NCBI GenBank assembly: GCA_029962745.1
Contig: CM057165.1
Coordinates: 25,465,882 to 25,529,881 of the forward strand
Direction: 5' to 3'
DNA length: 64,000 nt
DNA from: Echinometra lucunter
Lineage: Eukaryota; Echinodermata; Echinoidea; Camarodonta; Echinometridae
A program made the position numbers and the translations under genes. Shown in pieces: positions 1 through 10,927 of this stretch. Under the pieces are notes generated by a model. That model was given only the letters and a program-made list of their open reading frames with translations. It was not told the DNA's origin and searched no databases. The number at the start of each line of letters is the position of its first letter. Position 1 is the first letter of the stretch.

Positions 1-293
1 GTACAGTGTAACACAAATTGGTAAATGAACATGTCAGTCTTTGTTTTCAGTTGATTTTCATTCATTTCAATTTTACAACTGTTTCATCCATCTTGTAAGA
101 GGAAAAAAAGGGGGAAATAACTGATAGTGGAAACTAAAAATCAAATTCTGCTAGTTCAATGGTCCACATGTCCACCTCCTCCTTCGATGCACAATCTTGC
201 TCTCTTCATAAGCATGGGGATAAAGGAAGGTGGTTTGGATATTTTGGAGTGGAGACCAAAGAATGTGAATTGTCAAGATATGCATGCAGGAAG

Positions 294-349
<56 letters not shown>

Positions 350-860
350 CATACTGTCCTCTTGACCCTTATCCAACCTAGCTAACAAAGTCTTACCCTA
401 TCTCAACCTCCCCCCCCCCCCCTGCAACATGTACCATCACCCAATCCTGACTCCCATGAACACACCACTGAGTCTACCAGGGAAAGGTACAATGCTACAA
501 TAATGAATGCAATTCCCGTTCACTCATGCATAAAATTTTGATTTAATAAAACATAAAATTCACCCAGCAAACCTAAACTGATTGCAACTGATCATGAATT
601 AATCATATCACCCTCAATTCTGTAACCTCCAAAGGACTCATCTCTCACAAATTGAAAGGTGCAATTCCTGCGCAACCTAATTTTCTTACCCTTTACAAAA
701 GTGAGCAGTGCTCACCCAAGCATGAATTATTTTCGGCCTTTTTGATCTCGTATGAAAGTTGAGTCCATGAGCTATCCATACATATAAATCTTTTCCTCCA
801 GAATCATGTATTTTTCATTTGGCAGCCATTTCAAAAGTGTAAAGTTTTTTGGGGGACGCA
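1..860. other. intergenic DNA, no gene recognised
   Basis: I see no gene here. The stretch holds a (GA)n run (listed separately), a short C-tract near 410-422, and otherwise AT-rich sequence. The open frames crossing 127-388 owe their length to the GA repeat and resemble nothing known. It may be intron or 3' flank of the NXPE gene to its right, which runs towards this end, but no further NXPE exon is visible. Confidence 0.6.
296..345. repeat. (GA)n microsatellite
   Basis: An uninterrupted run of about 25 GA dinucleotides. It keeps frames open on both strands and so creates spurious RERERE and SLSLSL peptides. Confidence 0.95.
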
Positions 861-883
861 CTGTATATATATATATATATACA

Positions 884-1147
884 TAATATAGACAGTAATA
901 ACTTCAAAAAGAGTCGAAGGTACGACATATGTAAATCCTACATTAGCTTTTATTGTTCAATAAATCCATTTATTTTATTGTTTAATAAATGCATTTATTT
1001 TATTGTTCAATAAATGCATTTATCTTGTCATTAAACTGTATACACCGAGGAAGGCCCGAGGCGGGCCGAAAATTCTGAACAATAAAAGCTAATGTTGGAT
1101 TTACACATGACGTACCTTCGACTCTTTTTGAAGTTATCACTGTCTAC

Positions 1148-1158
<11 letters not shown>
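884..1158. mobile_element. foldback MITE-like element inside a TA-rich stretch
   Basis: The left arm (884-960) and right arm (about 1077-1158) are near-perfect reverse complements: both carry the sequence around GACAGT-ATAACTTCAAAAAGAGTCGAAGGTACG. Between them lie three imperfect copies of a unit containing AATAAATGCATTTAT, and a small GC-rich hairpin at 1045-1074. (TA)n tracts flank it on both sides, which suggests insertion into a TA microsatellite. There is no coding potential. The transposon class is unknown. Confidence 0.7.

Positions 1159-1198
<40 letters not shown>
1152..1198. repeat. (TA)n microsatellite
   Basis: About 20 TA repeats directly follow the right arm of the foldback element. 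A shorter TA tract lies just left of the left arm at about 863-881. Confidence 0.9.
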
Positions 1199-1205
<7 letters not shown>

Positions 1206-1639
1206 AAACAAAAAACAACTGAATTGCGGAGTTGTTGTATTCATATTTAAACGTTTGATAGATTTTCTGACTGATAAAGTACCTTTACATACAGATTTAT
1301 ACATGTAACATTATTATGTTATTAAGGCACAGTGCACATGGACATACATCTACCTCCAACATGTCCAATGTGTGTGAGCTTGCATGCGGCTTTGTAGTTT
1401 TCATACAACAGGTGCAATAAACGCTTAAACTATAAAGCAGTTACACGTAATTAGATGAATTGATGTAGTATTTAATGAAATCACTTAAGGCAATATTATT
1501 ATTAGTTATACAACTTGAATACTGCAATCTATATCCTGCGCTATGCTACACACATATCCAAGTAATTTTTGAACTTGTAATTCCTATTCTTCTCCCTCCT
1601 CCAAAAAAATCTCCAAATTTTATTGTCCGAGAAAGGAAA

Positions 1640-1834
1640 TTCATTTTGCCCAATTGATCGTGGGCCCGACAGCCACTGAGCAGCGCCAGATCGACGTTGC
1701 TCTATCCTTTTCAATTCTTGAACGCCAAAGAAGATAGCAGCAACTCCCATCTTTTAACGTCTTTTGGTATGACGCGGCCGGGGTTCGAACCCGCGACCTC
1801 CCGATTGCTCTACCTACTGAGCCAACACATCGGT
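1640..1834 (-). mobile_element. tRNA-derived SINE
   Basis: On the minus strand a tRNA-like head occupies about 1834-1771, with a box A-like TGGCTCAGTAGG and a perfect box B core GGTTCGAACCC, the internal RNA polymerase III promoter elements. It continues into a non-tRNA body (GCGTCATACCAAAAGAC and on). The same body motif, GAGTCATACCAAAGAC, appears in a second element near 8545, so this is a dispersed family and not a functional tRNA gene. No acceptor-stem pairing was found. Confidence 0.75.
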
Positions 1835-2576
1835 ATAACTTCAACTTTGTTTTTGCGATTTAGACTGTTTTTTGTTCCATTTATATGTCATTGCCTGTTG
1901 TCATGTACATAACCGTGTTATGATTTAAGCTTTAATTTATGTATTGTCTGTTGGGAGCCGGGGGGGGGGGGCTAACTCTGTTTAAAGAACACGTTATGGC
2001 ATCCGACTGGCTCTCAACGGAGTTTGTTATGTTGAAAGTTATTTGTAAATATTAGTTTATGATTTGTTTGTTTTTTTTTTTATTGTGAATTGCAAATGTG
2101 AGACTGTGTGCCTTTTTATTTGTGCATGACAAGAAATAAATTCAATTCAATTATACATTTTGAGTTTACTTTCACATGTGTTTACAATTATGTTCCCTCT
2201 GACATTTCTTTTTTTCCCGATAATTTGCCATTTTATTAAATAACATTTCAGTGATTTTCACTTTTGTTTGGATTATATATCAAATTGTGTTTATACATGT
2301 ATATTCAAGTTTGGGAAAGAAAAAAGAGAAAGGAAAATGGAATTAAATTTTTGTTAACCTTTATCATCAACAGCTAGAAATACTATTCTTTATGTTTTGT
2401 TTTGTTTCTGTTTAATGTTTTTTTTTTCTGTTGATAAACTTAACGTTATCCACTTTATGCTGATTTATGATTATGTTCATGTTTATGTATATGTCACAAC
2501 AGAATGTTTGTGTATATATCAATGCCGGGTATCAATGACGTTCAATAAATACAATACAGTTCATTCATTCACTTAC

Positions 2577-3164
2577 TTTAGTCTTTCGAGGTTGATAATT
2601 GCAGTATGCCTCCTTTGTTTTCTTATGTTGTGATGACTCAAAGCCACCTATGAATACCTGCCGTGGTTGATGATCGTTGCGTAAACGATCGAGCACATGA
2701 ACCGCTTCACTCGGATGAACCAAAGATACTGCGATTTTTACAACTCCTGACCATTTTAGCGTAAAATATGCCCTATATGTCCCATCCCTATTATCAACAA
2801 TTTCACCGTCTGTAGAGGAACTTGCTTGATAAGTTTTATTCTGGGTAAAAATTTTGGCACGAAAGTAGTCACCCCCGTACTGTTTAGACTCGTTTCGCCC
2901 ATTCCGAGCAAAAATGCGTAATTCAAGCTCGTCACACACATGGTAAAATTGTTGAGCATTCACGATCTCGTAAGTGCTAAACGTCTCATTGGTGAGATCC
3001 GTTTTGTCTCTCCAAGAGATTGGTTTGACCGATGGGTAGGAAAAGTGAGGATATTTTCGAGCGTCTCGGCTTGGGCACAAGGGATGAGGACGAACACGAA
3101 TTGTCTGGTCTGGTGCCGGATCTGTTAATGGTTGTAATGATGCATTCCTGGTGATCCCTTTCAC
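2577..3164 (-). CDS. NXPE-family protein, one internal coding exon (partial gene)
   Basis: This 588-bp exon encodes 196 residues in phase 0. A pyrimidine-rich acceptor ends in TTAG just upstream of 3164, and a GTAAGT donor occupies 2576-2571. The product resembles the extracellular part of NXPE (neurexophilin/PC-esterase) proteins. It has the diagnostic run YGGDYFRAKI, then a Gly-Glu-Val-Asp-Asn/Asp-Gly-Thr-Tyr segment, a W-G hydrophobic strand, and LVHPSEAVHVLDRL. In the family this segment is an immunoglobulin-like/neurexophilin region N-terminal to the esterase-like domain, in type II membrane or secreted glycoproteins. Three possible N-glycosylation sequons (NAS, NES, NKT) fit a secretory fate. 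The last residues include a Cys (AYCNYQ), near where the conserved Cys-rich part would start. Neither the signal/anchor exon nor the C-terminal exons can be found here, so this is either a gene with long introns or a stranded exon. The frame is intact and the splice sites are good. The exact paralogue cannot be named. Confidence 0.85.
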
Positions 3165-3654
3165 CTAACCAGAAGAGGAGAGAGAAAAAACAATGAATAA
3201 ACATACAGTAGTTAGACTTTGTGTATCCTTTGTTATATTACTTTTTCCATCGCTACTTCTTTAGCTGCTTATAGGATGGTCAGACCCAGGTGCTCGCTAT
3301 AACATTTTGAATGGGGAGGGGGATGGGCGTAAGGCCCAAATTTTCCGACAAATTTTTAGGTGGTGACCCAAAAATTGCCGACAGTTATGCTGCTCTCAAG
3401 TCTAATCATACCCCCTACACGCACAAGAAATCATTTTCAAACAGTATCGCAGATGAATAGATCTTCATTACTTTAATGGAAAGTTTAGGGACCGTGAAGT
3501 GTTTTAAAAGTTTAGAGGGGGAGCTGATGCTTCTTGCTAGCTCATCAACCATCCTGGGTTTTTTTTTCTAATTATGCGGGCGAGCGAGAAAAACAAAAAC
3601 ATCCTCCCCCCCCCCACAACAAAACCCGCCCCTATACTCTTTTCTACAGTAGAA

Positions 3655-4270
3655 ATAATGCTATTTTTGTCATAAAAATACACTATAGGCAAGTAGTTGA
3701 TATATCTAAATGATATATTTCGTCACGTCGCTGCCAGTATATGACTATATTTTGGAACCTCGCTTGCCGAATCGTTTGCTTTCCGAAACCATTATGTTTC
3801 TGAATATTACGAGCGAGCGAACAAATTGGAAACTTGCATACCGAGAACAGGTTGTTATTCTAGCAACGTACATTTTATCAGCATCTTCCGTTCTCATAGT
3901 GGGTATGCTAGGAATATTGGTCACAGGCCGCTGTCTTCTGGAAATTCATCTATTTTCAATAGGTCAACTTGCTGCATCATGGGAGTTATATTACGAATTT
4001 TTCTGAGTAGAACATATGTAATAGTATAGCATTAGACTGCGACACAAGATGAAAAGCAGCTTTCTTTCATACAAAATATAAATTGTTAATATAACCGGCA
4101 TTGGTGGGGACAGGCCTATACTTATCTTATGCGAATGAGTGCTTTAGGTTTTTCTTTCTTTCTTTTCCTTTCCTTTCCTTTACCTTTCCTTTCTCTTTCT
4201 TTTTTTTAAAAATTCATTTGCCGACGGAGGTGTCGCATTTACCGACAGAAAATTTTAGTGGGGGGAGGGG
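3655..4270 (+). repeat. dispersed GCGAGCGA-type repeat, truncated copy
   Basis: It shares several blocks with the longer copies at 12.1-13.5 kb and, inverted, 33.3-34.6 kb: a block around CACTATAGGC, CGCTGCCA-ATATGACT, ATTACGAGCGAGCGAA, and a pyrimidine tract leading to a G-rich end. No transposase or reverse transcriptase is visible. The open frame at 3710-4006 lies inside it and resembles no protein. Confidence 0.6.
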
Positions 4271-4294
4271 GGGGGGGGGGGGTTGTCACACCCT

Positions 4295-4730
4295 CCCAGC
4301 AAAGACATAACGTTTTCAGAACGTTTCCCCAAGTTTTTTTTGAGGTTCCGTACGTCTTTGTCTAAAACGTACATATAACGTCAAAGTTTGGACATTTACC
4401 ACAAAGCACAGTTTTTTTTGGAAAACGTTTTTAAAACGTCAATGGACGTTACAAAATGAAACGTCCTTTACAAAAGTTTGTAAAACGTTATCGGACGTTA
4501 CAAAATTAAACGTCCAGTACCTAACGTGTACAGAACGTTTTATCCTGACCTATTTTTGGTTGAACGTTTATTAAACGTGTTAAAAACGTCCAATTCCAAA
4601 TCATAATGAATGAGCAAATAAAAACACTCTTCTTCAACAAATGCAGAATCGTTACCAAATTTCTTTTTTCCGATGTCCAAATGAACAAATAAACACATTC
4701 TTCTACAAAAAATCATTCGGTTGATATCAT
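4295..4730. mobile_element. fragment of an AACGTT-rich non-autonomous DNA element
   Basis: It starts with CCCAGCAAAGACATAACG, matching the start of the full element at 4774 (CCCAGCGAACACAAAACG). Many ACGTT/AACGT motifs follow, then AT-rich DNA. The right end is missing. It is probably a partial copy abutting a second copy. Confidence 0.6.
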
Positions 4731-4773
4731 AAATGAAATATATATTTCATTTAAATGAAATATATATTTCATT
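4731..4773. repeat. AT-rich palindrome, two 22-bp self-complementary units
   Basis: AAATGAAATATATATTTCAT is self-complementary and occurs twice in tandem, ending exactly where the next element begins at 4774. It could be a preferred insertion target or part of the preceding element. Confidence 0.7.
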
Positions 4774-5786
4774 CCCAGCGAACACAAAACGTTTTTATAA
4801 CGTCCGCTACGTCTTCGTCTGGTAAAAACGTTCTTAAAACGATTTTAAAACGTTTTAGGGTTATCTGCAGGTCCTTACACCCGAAAGTAATCGATCATGA
4901 TTCATGAATATTCACAAAAGACCAAGAATTGACCAAAATCATAATTTTAAAAGGACAAATGGCAATCTATTTTGGCCTTTCTGTAATGCAAAATTCTGTA
5001 ATTTAAAAATAATGCAAAACATTGATTGTAATGCCCAAAATGCAATTCGAAGAGGTATTTCTGGGTCTAAATTCAAAATTGTAATCGTCACCTGTTTTTC
5101 AACGGTCATTGCAATCTGGTCCCTGTATAAAGAAAGACTTGACAAAAGACATAGGTTTAAGATATAGGATAGGATAGGATATAGGCATAGGGTTGTTAGG
5201 ATTACAGGAGGACTGTATCATAGAACATTAAGATGATTCTACTGAAAGAACTTCTCTTCAGGATAATTTTTTAAAAATTATAATTATCAAAGGTCTCCTG
5301 GACATTCTTAAAAGATTCTTACAAGGTTTTCTAAAGGTTCCTAAAATGTTTTCTGAACGTTCTTAAAAGGTTTTCTAAAGGTTCTTAAAAGGTTTTCTGA
5401 ACATTCTCAAAACATTTGTAAAACGTTTAAAGGTTTTCTGCAGGTCCCTAGACTGGAAAGCAAATGCATAAAAGGTTTTTAATTTTTTTAACGTTTAAAA
5501 AACGTTTTACAAATGTCCAATAAAACGTTTTGTGGACGTCTGCAGAACGTCCACAGAACGTCTATAACGTCCAAAAGGTTTTCAGCAGGTCCTTAAAAAT
5601 TTTGAAAGGTTTTAAAAAATTTTTTTTAACGTTTAAAAAAATGTTTTTAAACGTCCATATGAAACGTTTTAAATACGTCGAAAACCTTCCACAAAAAGAC
5701 GTTCTGAAAACGTTTTGACAAAACGTCCAAATAACGAACTTGGAATTTTCCAAGAACGTTCAGAAAACATCCAATTGTTAGCTGGG
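4774..5786. mobile_element. non-autonomous DNA element with AACGTT subterminal repeats
   Basis: The termini are inverted: CCCAGCGAACACAAAACG on the left, and the right end reads CCCAGCTAACAATTGGATG on the other strand. Both are followed inward by dozens of AACGTT/AAACGT motifs. The core (about 4885-5260) is unique and holds TTCATGAATATTCAC and a TATAGGATAGGATATAGG stretch; both recur in the element at 27.2-28.1 kb. No transposase is encoded. The repeated ACGT motifs inside the ends could bind a transposase supplied in trans. I do not assign a superfamily, and no clear target-site duplication was found. Confidence 0.7.
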
Positions 5787-6315
5787 CCATCCCCCTTTAG
5801 CGACGTCCCTATAACGAATCATAAAGATAATGATAATGAATCATAAAAAAGTATTGCCCAAATCAGAAAAAAAGTGTTAAATTTTCCTGAAAATCCTGGA
5901 AGGTAGGCTATCCACTTTAAACTGGTATTGACATGAGATTCGGGTAGTTTTTCCTATTTTACCTGAGAACAGGAGGATGAGAAATCATTTCCTTCCCGCC
6001 GAGAATATACCACTGACGAAGTTAAACACATAGATGTTGTCTGCGGTGTACTATAGTGGTCTAGCACTACAAGCGTTATCAACATGAACAGCGATGCAGC
6101 CATAAAGATCTCTTTTGGTGACGTCATTTCTGACAATGTGGAGAACAATAGGAGAACACTGTTTGTTGAATTGTTCATGACAATCTTGCTTTAACTTGTC
6201 GATGTTTGAAATTAGCATTCATTTCACACTTCAGATTTTTAGAAAATATTTGAATAGAAAAAAAATTATACAAGTAGTAGTTAACGAAGTGAATGTTTCC
6301 TAGAGAGGACACTTC

Positions 6316-6482
6316 TGGGGACCGTTTCATGAAAGTTGTGGGCACTGAGAAGTTGTCAGTCACTGACAATTTCAACAAAATCTTTGGTTTTGATTGGCTG
6401 AGAAGCACTGATCACTGACTGTTATTATGGTAACTGTCAGTGACTGACAACTTGTCAGTGCTGACAAATTTCATGAAAGCCT
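6316..6482. mobile_element. small foldback MITE (CATGAAA ends)
   Basis: The left arm GTTTCATGAAAGTTGTG... and the right arm ...TGTCAGTGCTGACAAATTTCATGAAAG are imperfect inverted repeats. The inner arms share GTCAGTCACTGACAA and its complement. A related half-copy (TGTTTCATGAAAGTTTTCAG) occurs near 55317, so the family is dispersed. It is non-coding. Confidence 0.6.
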
Positions 6483-6528
6483 GATAAGACATGCCAAACA
6501 GAACTCTGCCATTGTTTATTCACACAAA

Positions 6529-6532
<4 letters not shown>

Positions 6533-6560
<28 letters not shown>
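6533..6560. repeat. (CA)n microsatellite
   Basis: A CA dinucleotide run in non-coding DNA. Confidence 0.9.
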
Positions 6561-6849
6561 TCCATATTACTTGTTCAGGTGAACTCTGTGCTCATGCAAG
6601 CTCCTTAATTGTCCAGTCTGTGCAACCGACCATTATATTTTCTTCAAACATTGGTTTACATTTTTAATATTCAAAAATCTTTGTCAAAAATACTTTCCGT
6701 CGATATTACACTTTGAAACTTTCAGAATGGTATTTTAAAATTATAACTCTTGTGTTTATACCATTGTCAAGTAGTAAAATGAGTTTGTTTTTTTAATTCT
6801 CACAATGTTAGCCTTTTACTTTAAAATGAAAATGGAGTGAAATGATGGT

Positions 6850-7110
6850 AGAGGTGTTATGGTCTAGTGGATAAGTCCTCGCACACTGTGAAACACAAGG
6901 TACGAGGTTCAAATCTCTGGCGCAGCACAGATGTTCTTCAGCAAGACATATTAATCTATTATTTGCCACACTCGGCTACCAAGGTAAGTTAAATGGGGGT
7001 ATATATGGGCAGGCACCTGTTCTCGAGCACTGTGATGGCAGTTTGGCTAGGCTCCAGGTGTGGAAAATGTGCCAGTCGGCCATGTTCCTCGCGAAAAACA
7101 AAAGAAAAAA
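6850..7110 (+). mobile_element. tRNA-derived SINE, second type
   Basis: It has a box A-like TGGTCTAGTGGATAAG and a box B-like GGTTCAAATCT, the spacing of a polymerase III promoter. The body contains CAGCAAGACAT...GCCACACTCG and AGGTAAGTTAAATGGG and ends near an A-rich run. A diverged relative lies in SURF1 intron 3 (63395-63625). It is not a tRNA gene, because the acceptor stem does not close. Confidence 0.65.
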
Positions 7111-7288
7111 AAAAAAAAATCGGTGGGGTTTACTACGTGAGTTTTCAACTTTATATGCAAACATAAAGCCTTTAGAATTAACCCTGTAAGTACGAATAAT
7201 ATGATGAAAGCTATGAATGAAAGTCAAGATTTTGGAAGTTGGAACATACTTTTAAATGTGTATCTATACATTAATAGTTAACTCACAT

Positions 7289-7324
7289 AATTTCCCCCTT
7301 TCTCCTCTTCTCTCTCTCCCCACT
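7289..7324. repeat. 36-bp direct repeat, left copy
   Basis: The pyrimidine-rich segment starting AATTTCCCCCTTTCTCC recurs exactly at 8116-8151, flanking the LINE fragment. See the findings. Confidence 0.9.
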
Positions 7325-7467
7325 CTCTCTCTCTCTCTCTCTTTCTCAAATGTAGGTTAATCTTTTTTTCATTACTACTTTAGTCTATACTGATAACACA
7401 TCATATGTAATCATTATCATACATTGTTATGTATTTTATGTCCAGTGTTAAATGTTCAATATTTTTA

Positions 7468-7470
<3 letters not shown>

Positions 7471-7540
<70 letters not shown>

Positions 7541-7541
7541 T
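7471..7541. repeat. (ATT)n microsatellite, tail of a LINE
   Basis: A run of about 23 ATT trinucleotides. On the minus strand it follows the 3' end of the LINE fragment, where CR1/L2-type elements carry short tandem repeats in place of poly(A). Confidence 0.9.
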
Positions 7542-8115
7542 ATGTTGCGCTTTTCCCATAAGGCCCAAAGCGCTTACAATAATCAAACAGTGAACATATA
7601 ATCAAATGTATATCCTAAACTACAAACTGCAAAAAAGATGGGTTTTTAATGCCTTTCTGAATGTTGTAAATGATGGAGACTGTCTAATTGTGAGTGGCAA
7701 ATCATTCCAGTGTTTTGAAGCTGACACAGTTAATGTCCTATCACCAGCTAACGTACGAGTAACTGAATATGTGAGACGAAGAGAATCACTGGCTGACCTT
7801 GAGCAGTGCTCTGGTGGGTGTGTATAAATTCAAACAATTACCCAAATACTTTGGAGCTTGATTATTAAGTATTTTGTACACAAACACAAGTAATTTGAAA
7901 ATTATTCTTTGTTTCAAAGGAAGCCAGTGGAGTGAACTCAACAGTGGTTGAGAAGGATGATCCCTGGAAACCTGCAATATTAATCGGGCTGCCCACTTCT
8001 GTAGTCGTTGAACACGGACCAATTGATTAGAAGGAATGGTAGAAAGAAGGCCATTACAATAATCAATGCGTGACAGAACTAAAGAACGCACAGCGTTATG
8101 ACAGGCAGACTGGTC
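7542..8115 (-). mobile_element. 5'-truncated CR1/L2-type LINE (C-terminal reverse transcriptase and 3' UTR)
   Basis: The minus-strand frame about 8103-7786 encodes the tail of a non-LTR retrotransposon reverse transcriptase. It shows LSRIDYCNGLL, VQRLQKWAARLI, LHWLPLKQRIIFKLL and YKILNNQAPKYL, the usual signature C-terminal to the palm domain in the CR1/L2/Jockey group. The catalytic YADD and the endonuclease are missing, so the copy is dead. The 3' UTR ends with a hairpin-like AAGCGCTTTGGGCC block before (AAT)n, typical of L2-like tails. Exact 36-bp direct repeats lie outside, at 7289 and 8116. Confidence 0.85.
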
Positions 8116-8151
8116 AATTTCCCCCTTTCTCCTCTTCTCTCTCTCCCCACT
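8116..8151. repeat. 36-bp direct repeat, right copy
   Basis: An exact copy of 7289-7324. It abuts the 5' truncation point of the LINE fragment. Confidence 0.9.
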
Positions 8152-8504
8152 ATTTCAATATTTTGTAAAAGAATCTCATTTCACCTTCCAGCTGCCATAT
8201 TCGACCCCCCCCCCCCAGTAAACCATATCAATTTAACTAGCCTCATGATCGGTTCCAAACTTCTCAGCATTATGCTGAGCCATGGCAGAAACCAACCTCT
8301 TCAGTGCCCTGTTTGGAGAACGTATAGTTTCACATGCCTTTCCTCGAGCTGAGCAATCTCAAGATTATTCACTCACAAATGACTACAAAAAACCTGCACG
8401 TAGCTGCGTTTTTCCCCGGTCGGAAAATTTTCAAGAGGGGCAGTGTACCCCTCGTCCCTCCAGCAAACATGCCAGTATGCGTGTCCATCCATAATTATTG
8501 TCAA

Positions 8505-8670
8505 TGACCGGGCATGTTGGCTCATGATGGAGCGTCCGCCTGCGAGTCATACCAAAGACTTACCTAAATGGGACCTTCTGCCTTCTAGTCAGGCGCTGAT
8601 CGGCATGTATGCAGGGCCCGCTAGCTGGAAGATCAGCTGATAGCTGAAGTGGCTATCCTGGGTAAATAAG
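8505..8670 (+). mobile_element. tRNA-derived SINE, internally deleted
   Basis: It begins with a tRNA-like TGTTGGCTCATGATGGAGCG. The box B half seems deleted, because the sequence jumps to GCGAGTCATACCAAAGAC, the same body start as the SINE at 1.64-1.83 kb. It ends AGCTGAAGTGGCTATCCTGG, GTAAATAAG and then (ATT)n. The 65-aa frame across it is not a gene. Confidence 0.7.
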
Positions 8671-8831
8671 AGTTATTATTATCATCATCATCATCATTAT
8701 TATTATTATTATCATTATTATTATTATTGTTGTTGTTGTTATTATTATTGTTATTATTATTATTATTGTTGTTATTATTATTGTTATTATTATTATTATT
8801 GTTGTTGTTGTTGTTATTATTATTATTAATA
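8671..8831. repeat. ATT/GTT/ATC trinucleotide tract
   Basis: A compound trinucleotide repeat forming the tail of the SINE. On the minus strand it reads as a polyasparagine frame (8932-8633), which is not a gene. Confidence 0.9.
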
Positions 8832-9439
8832 ATAAATGAAATAATGAAGACAGGAATTTGATTTGACGTCGGAATTTGTTTCTGATGTTCTAGATATTTA
8901 TGTAGACCAAGGTTTATGTTATGTAAATGCATAGCCTTGGATCATTAATTATTCAGTTAATGAAGGAAACTTTAACGAACCAAATTTTGGGAAAGCAATC
9001 AGATTTCAGTTGCAGTTAAAGCAGGGATCTCTCTTCCATCTCTATCTCTCTGATCAACTCACTCCCTGTTCAGCATGATCAACGGTCGAAATATAAACAT
9101 TTTGATAGTGCTTACTCGCATCCAATTTGAGAATTTTGTCATGTCAAAGAATTTTTGATATGGATAGGATTCTGCCCATGATGAAAAAAAAAATGTAATT
9201 TAAGCTTTTAGAGCGCACAATACGTAAGTCTCTGTGCGCTTTACAATTACAGGAGTTTACAGGGAAAAAAAAGAAAAATAAACAAAAAACAAACAAACAA
9301 AATCTCACCAATATGATGATGCTTCTTACTACATATATGAAATAAAAAATTACTGAGGTTGATGTGTGTACTAAGAGTGTCACGTCTAGTAAATTTATAA
9401 ATAGCTTTAATGGAAACAAGATAATAAATTAATTTGTTT

Positions 9440-9780
9440 TGAAGGTGTTGACAGCTATGCAGCGGTGTTTGACGAAATAAATTCATTAGATGAACAAACG
9501 ACTATAACACGAACGCATACAGTTGAAGAGAGAGAAAGTGTGAGGGAGTGAAGAGTTGGTTTGGGGTTTCGAGTGGGGTTGGGGATGGGGTAGGGATGAG
9601 GAGGAGGGTGGGAGGGATGGGTTTCAACATGCAAGTTATGCAGTTATGCAGTGGTGTTTGACTAAATCTATTCATCAGATGAAAAAACGACCATAACACA
9701 ATACACTTTTTTTTTGTTTTAAATGATATTTGATACACCCCAACACACCCGACACGCCAGCCACACACAAACACCCTGCA
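9440..9780. repeat. tandem duplication of ~200 bp
   Basis: A block with CAGCTATGCAGCGGTGTTTG, ATTCATTAGATGAAC and AACGACTATAACAC at 9450-9510 returns as CAGTTATGCAGTGGTGTTTG...CATCAGATGA...CGACCATAACAC at 9640-9700. A G-rich GGTTGGGGATGGGGTAGGG segment lies between. A similar G-rich segment occurs beside both minisatellites (15960-16010, 17060-17105), so it probably belongs to a dispersed element. The minus-strand frames here are artefacts. Confidence 0.65.
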
Positions 9781-10496
9781 CCCTTCCGGTGTTGACTTTG
9801 ACTTCCTACTGTGTTCCAGCTGTTAGCTCCTCCCACTTCTGCAAATGTACATGTAATTTGCCTCTCTTAAATGCTAATTTCTTTTCATTTTCCTTATAAC
9901 TATCAATAAATTTTGATGTACGTTCTAAAGGTGGAATCATTTTCCTTTGACCTTGCAGAAAAATAATATATTTCGACAAAAAATTACAGTATTACACAAA
10001 TTTATCCTTAGAGATTTCCCCGATAGGCTAACCCAAGAAATATCTCATCCCATGACCCTAGCCCAATTTCAGATAACTGCAAATGTCTAACTAATCCTTC
10101 CCAAAGTGTATGAACTATTTGACATTTAAGGAACAAGTTTAGGTATATTTGAAGCTTCTGTTTACAAAAGGAGCATAAATTCTCTGATATAAAACCAAAC
10201 TAGAATAGATTCTCATTGGTATAAACAGCTCCATGTAATAATTCAAATTGGAATTCTCGCAATTTACTACAGAGGATGGAGCCTTTAACTCTCAAAAATA
10301 TTTCACTCAGTTCCACATCGGTCTATGTCCATGCCTTACCTGTACATCGTAATCATTCTGCAGTTGCTTAATACAGTAATTATAAACATTCCTAATTGGT
10401 TTCACACCAGATAACGATTCAACATTTTCTGAATTTTAAAAAATAAATATATTTAGAAAGTATAAATATACATGAAATTTCCCTCCTTATATTCCT

Positions 10497-10497
<1 letters not shown>

Positions 10498-10534
<37 letters not shown>
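10498..10534. repeat. (CA)n microsatellite
   Basis: A CA dinucleotide run. The surrounding 9.8-10.9 kb is AT-rich with no gene recognised. Confidence 0.9.
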
Positions 10535-10537
<3 letters not shown>

Positions 10538-10927
10538 CTGAATGCAGCAGTTATATCATAATGAAAATCTTGAGATTTCAGTTTAAATTCACATTCATTA
10601 TTATTTGTTTAACACGGGCGTGGTAAACAGTGTAAAATAAACCGAGATGTAAAACCAGAAAAATACAACCCGATGCAAACATTAGCATGCTTACTGAGCA
10701 CCTGAATAAGCAAACGCCTTATTTGCAGAAAAAAAACAACCTCTGTTCATATTTACAGTGTACGTGATGTACATGAGCAACTGTGTAAGCGAGAGTATTG
10801 AAATACCAAACGGAATCGTGTCAATTAAATTACTAGATTAACTCTTGCCTTGATATCGGAAAGGTAGATTTTGTGATAGTGCAAATTATTGATAAATTTC
10901 ATTCTATAGATTCGTATTGCTTTGCGT

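Noticed and set aside
1771..1834. Genuine tRNA gene on the minus strand
   Set aside because: Boxes A and B are present, but no acceptor stem closes and the body continues into a sequence shared with another dispersed copy: a SINE.
8633..8932. Polyasparagine frame on the minus strand
   Set aside because: It is the translation of the ATT/GTT tail of a SINE.
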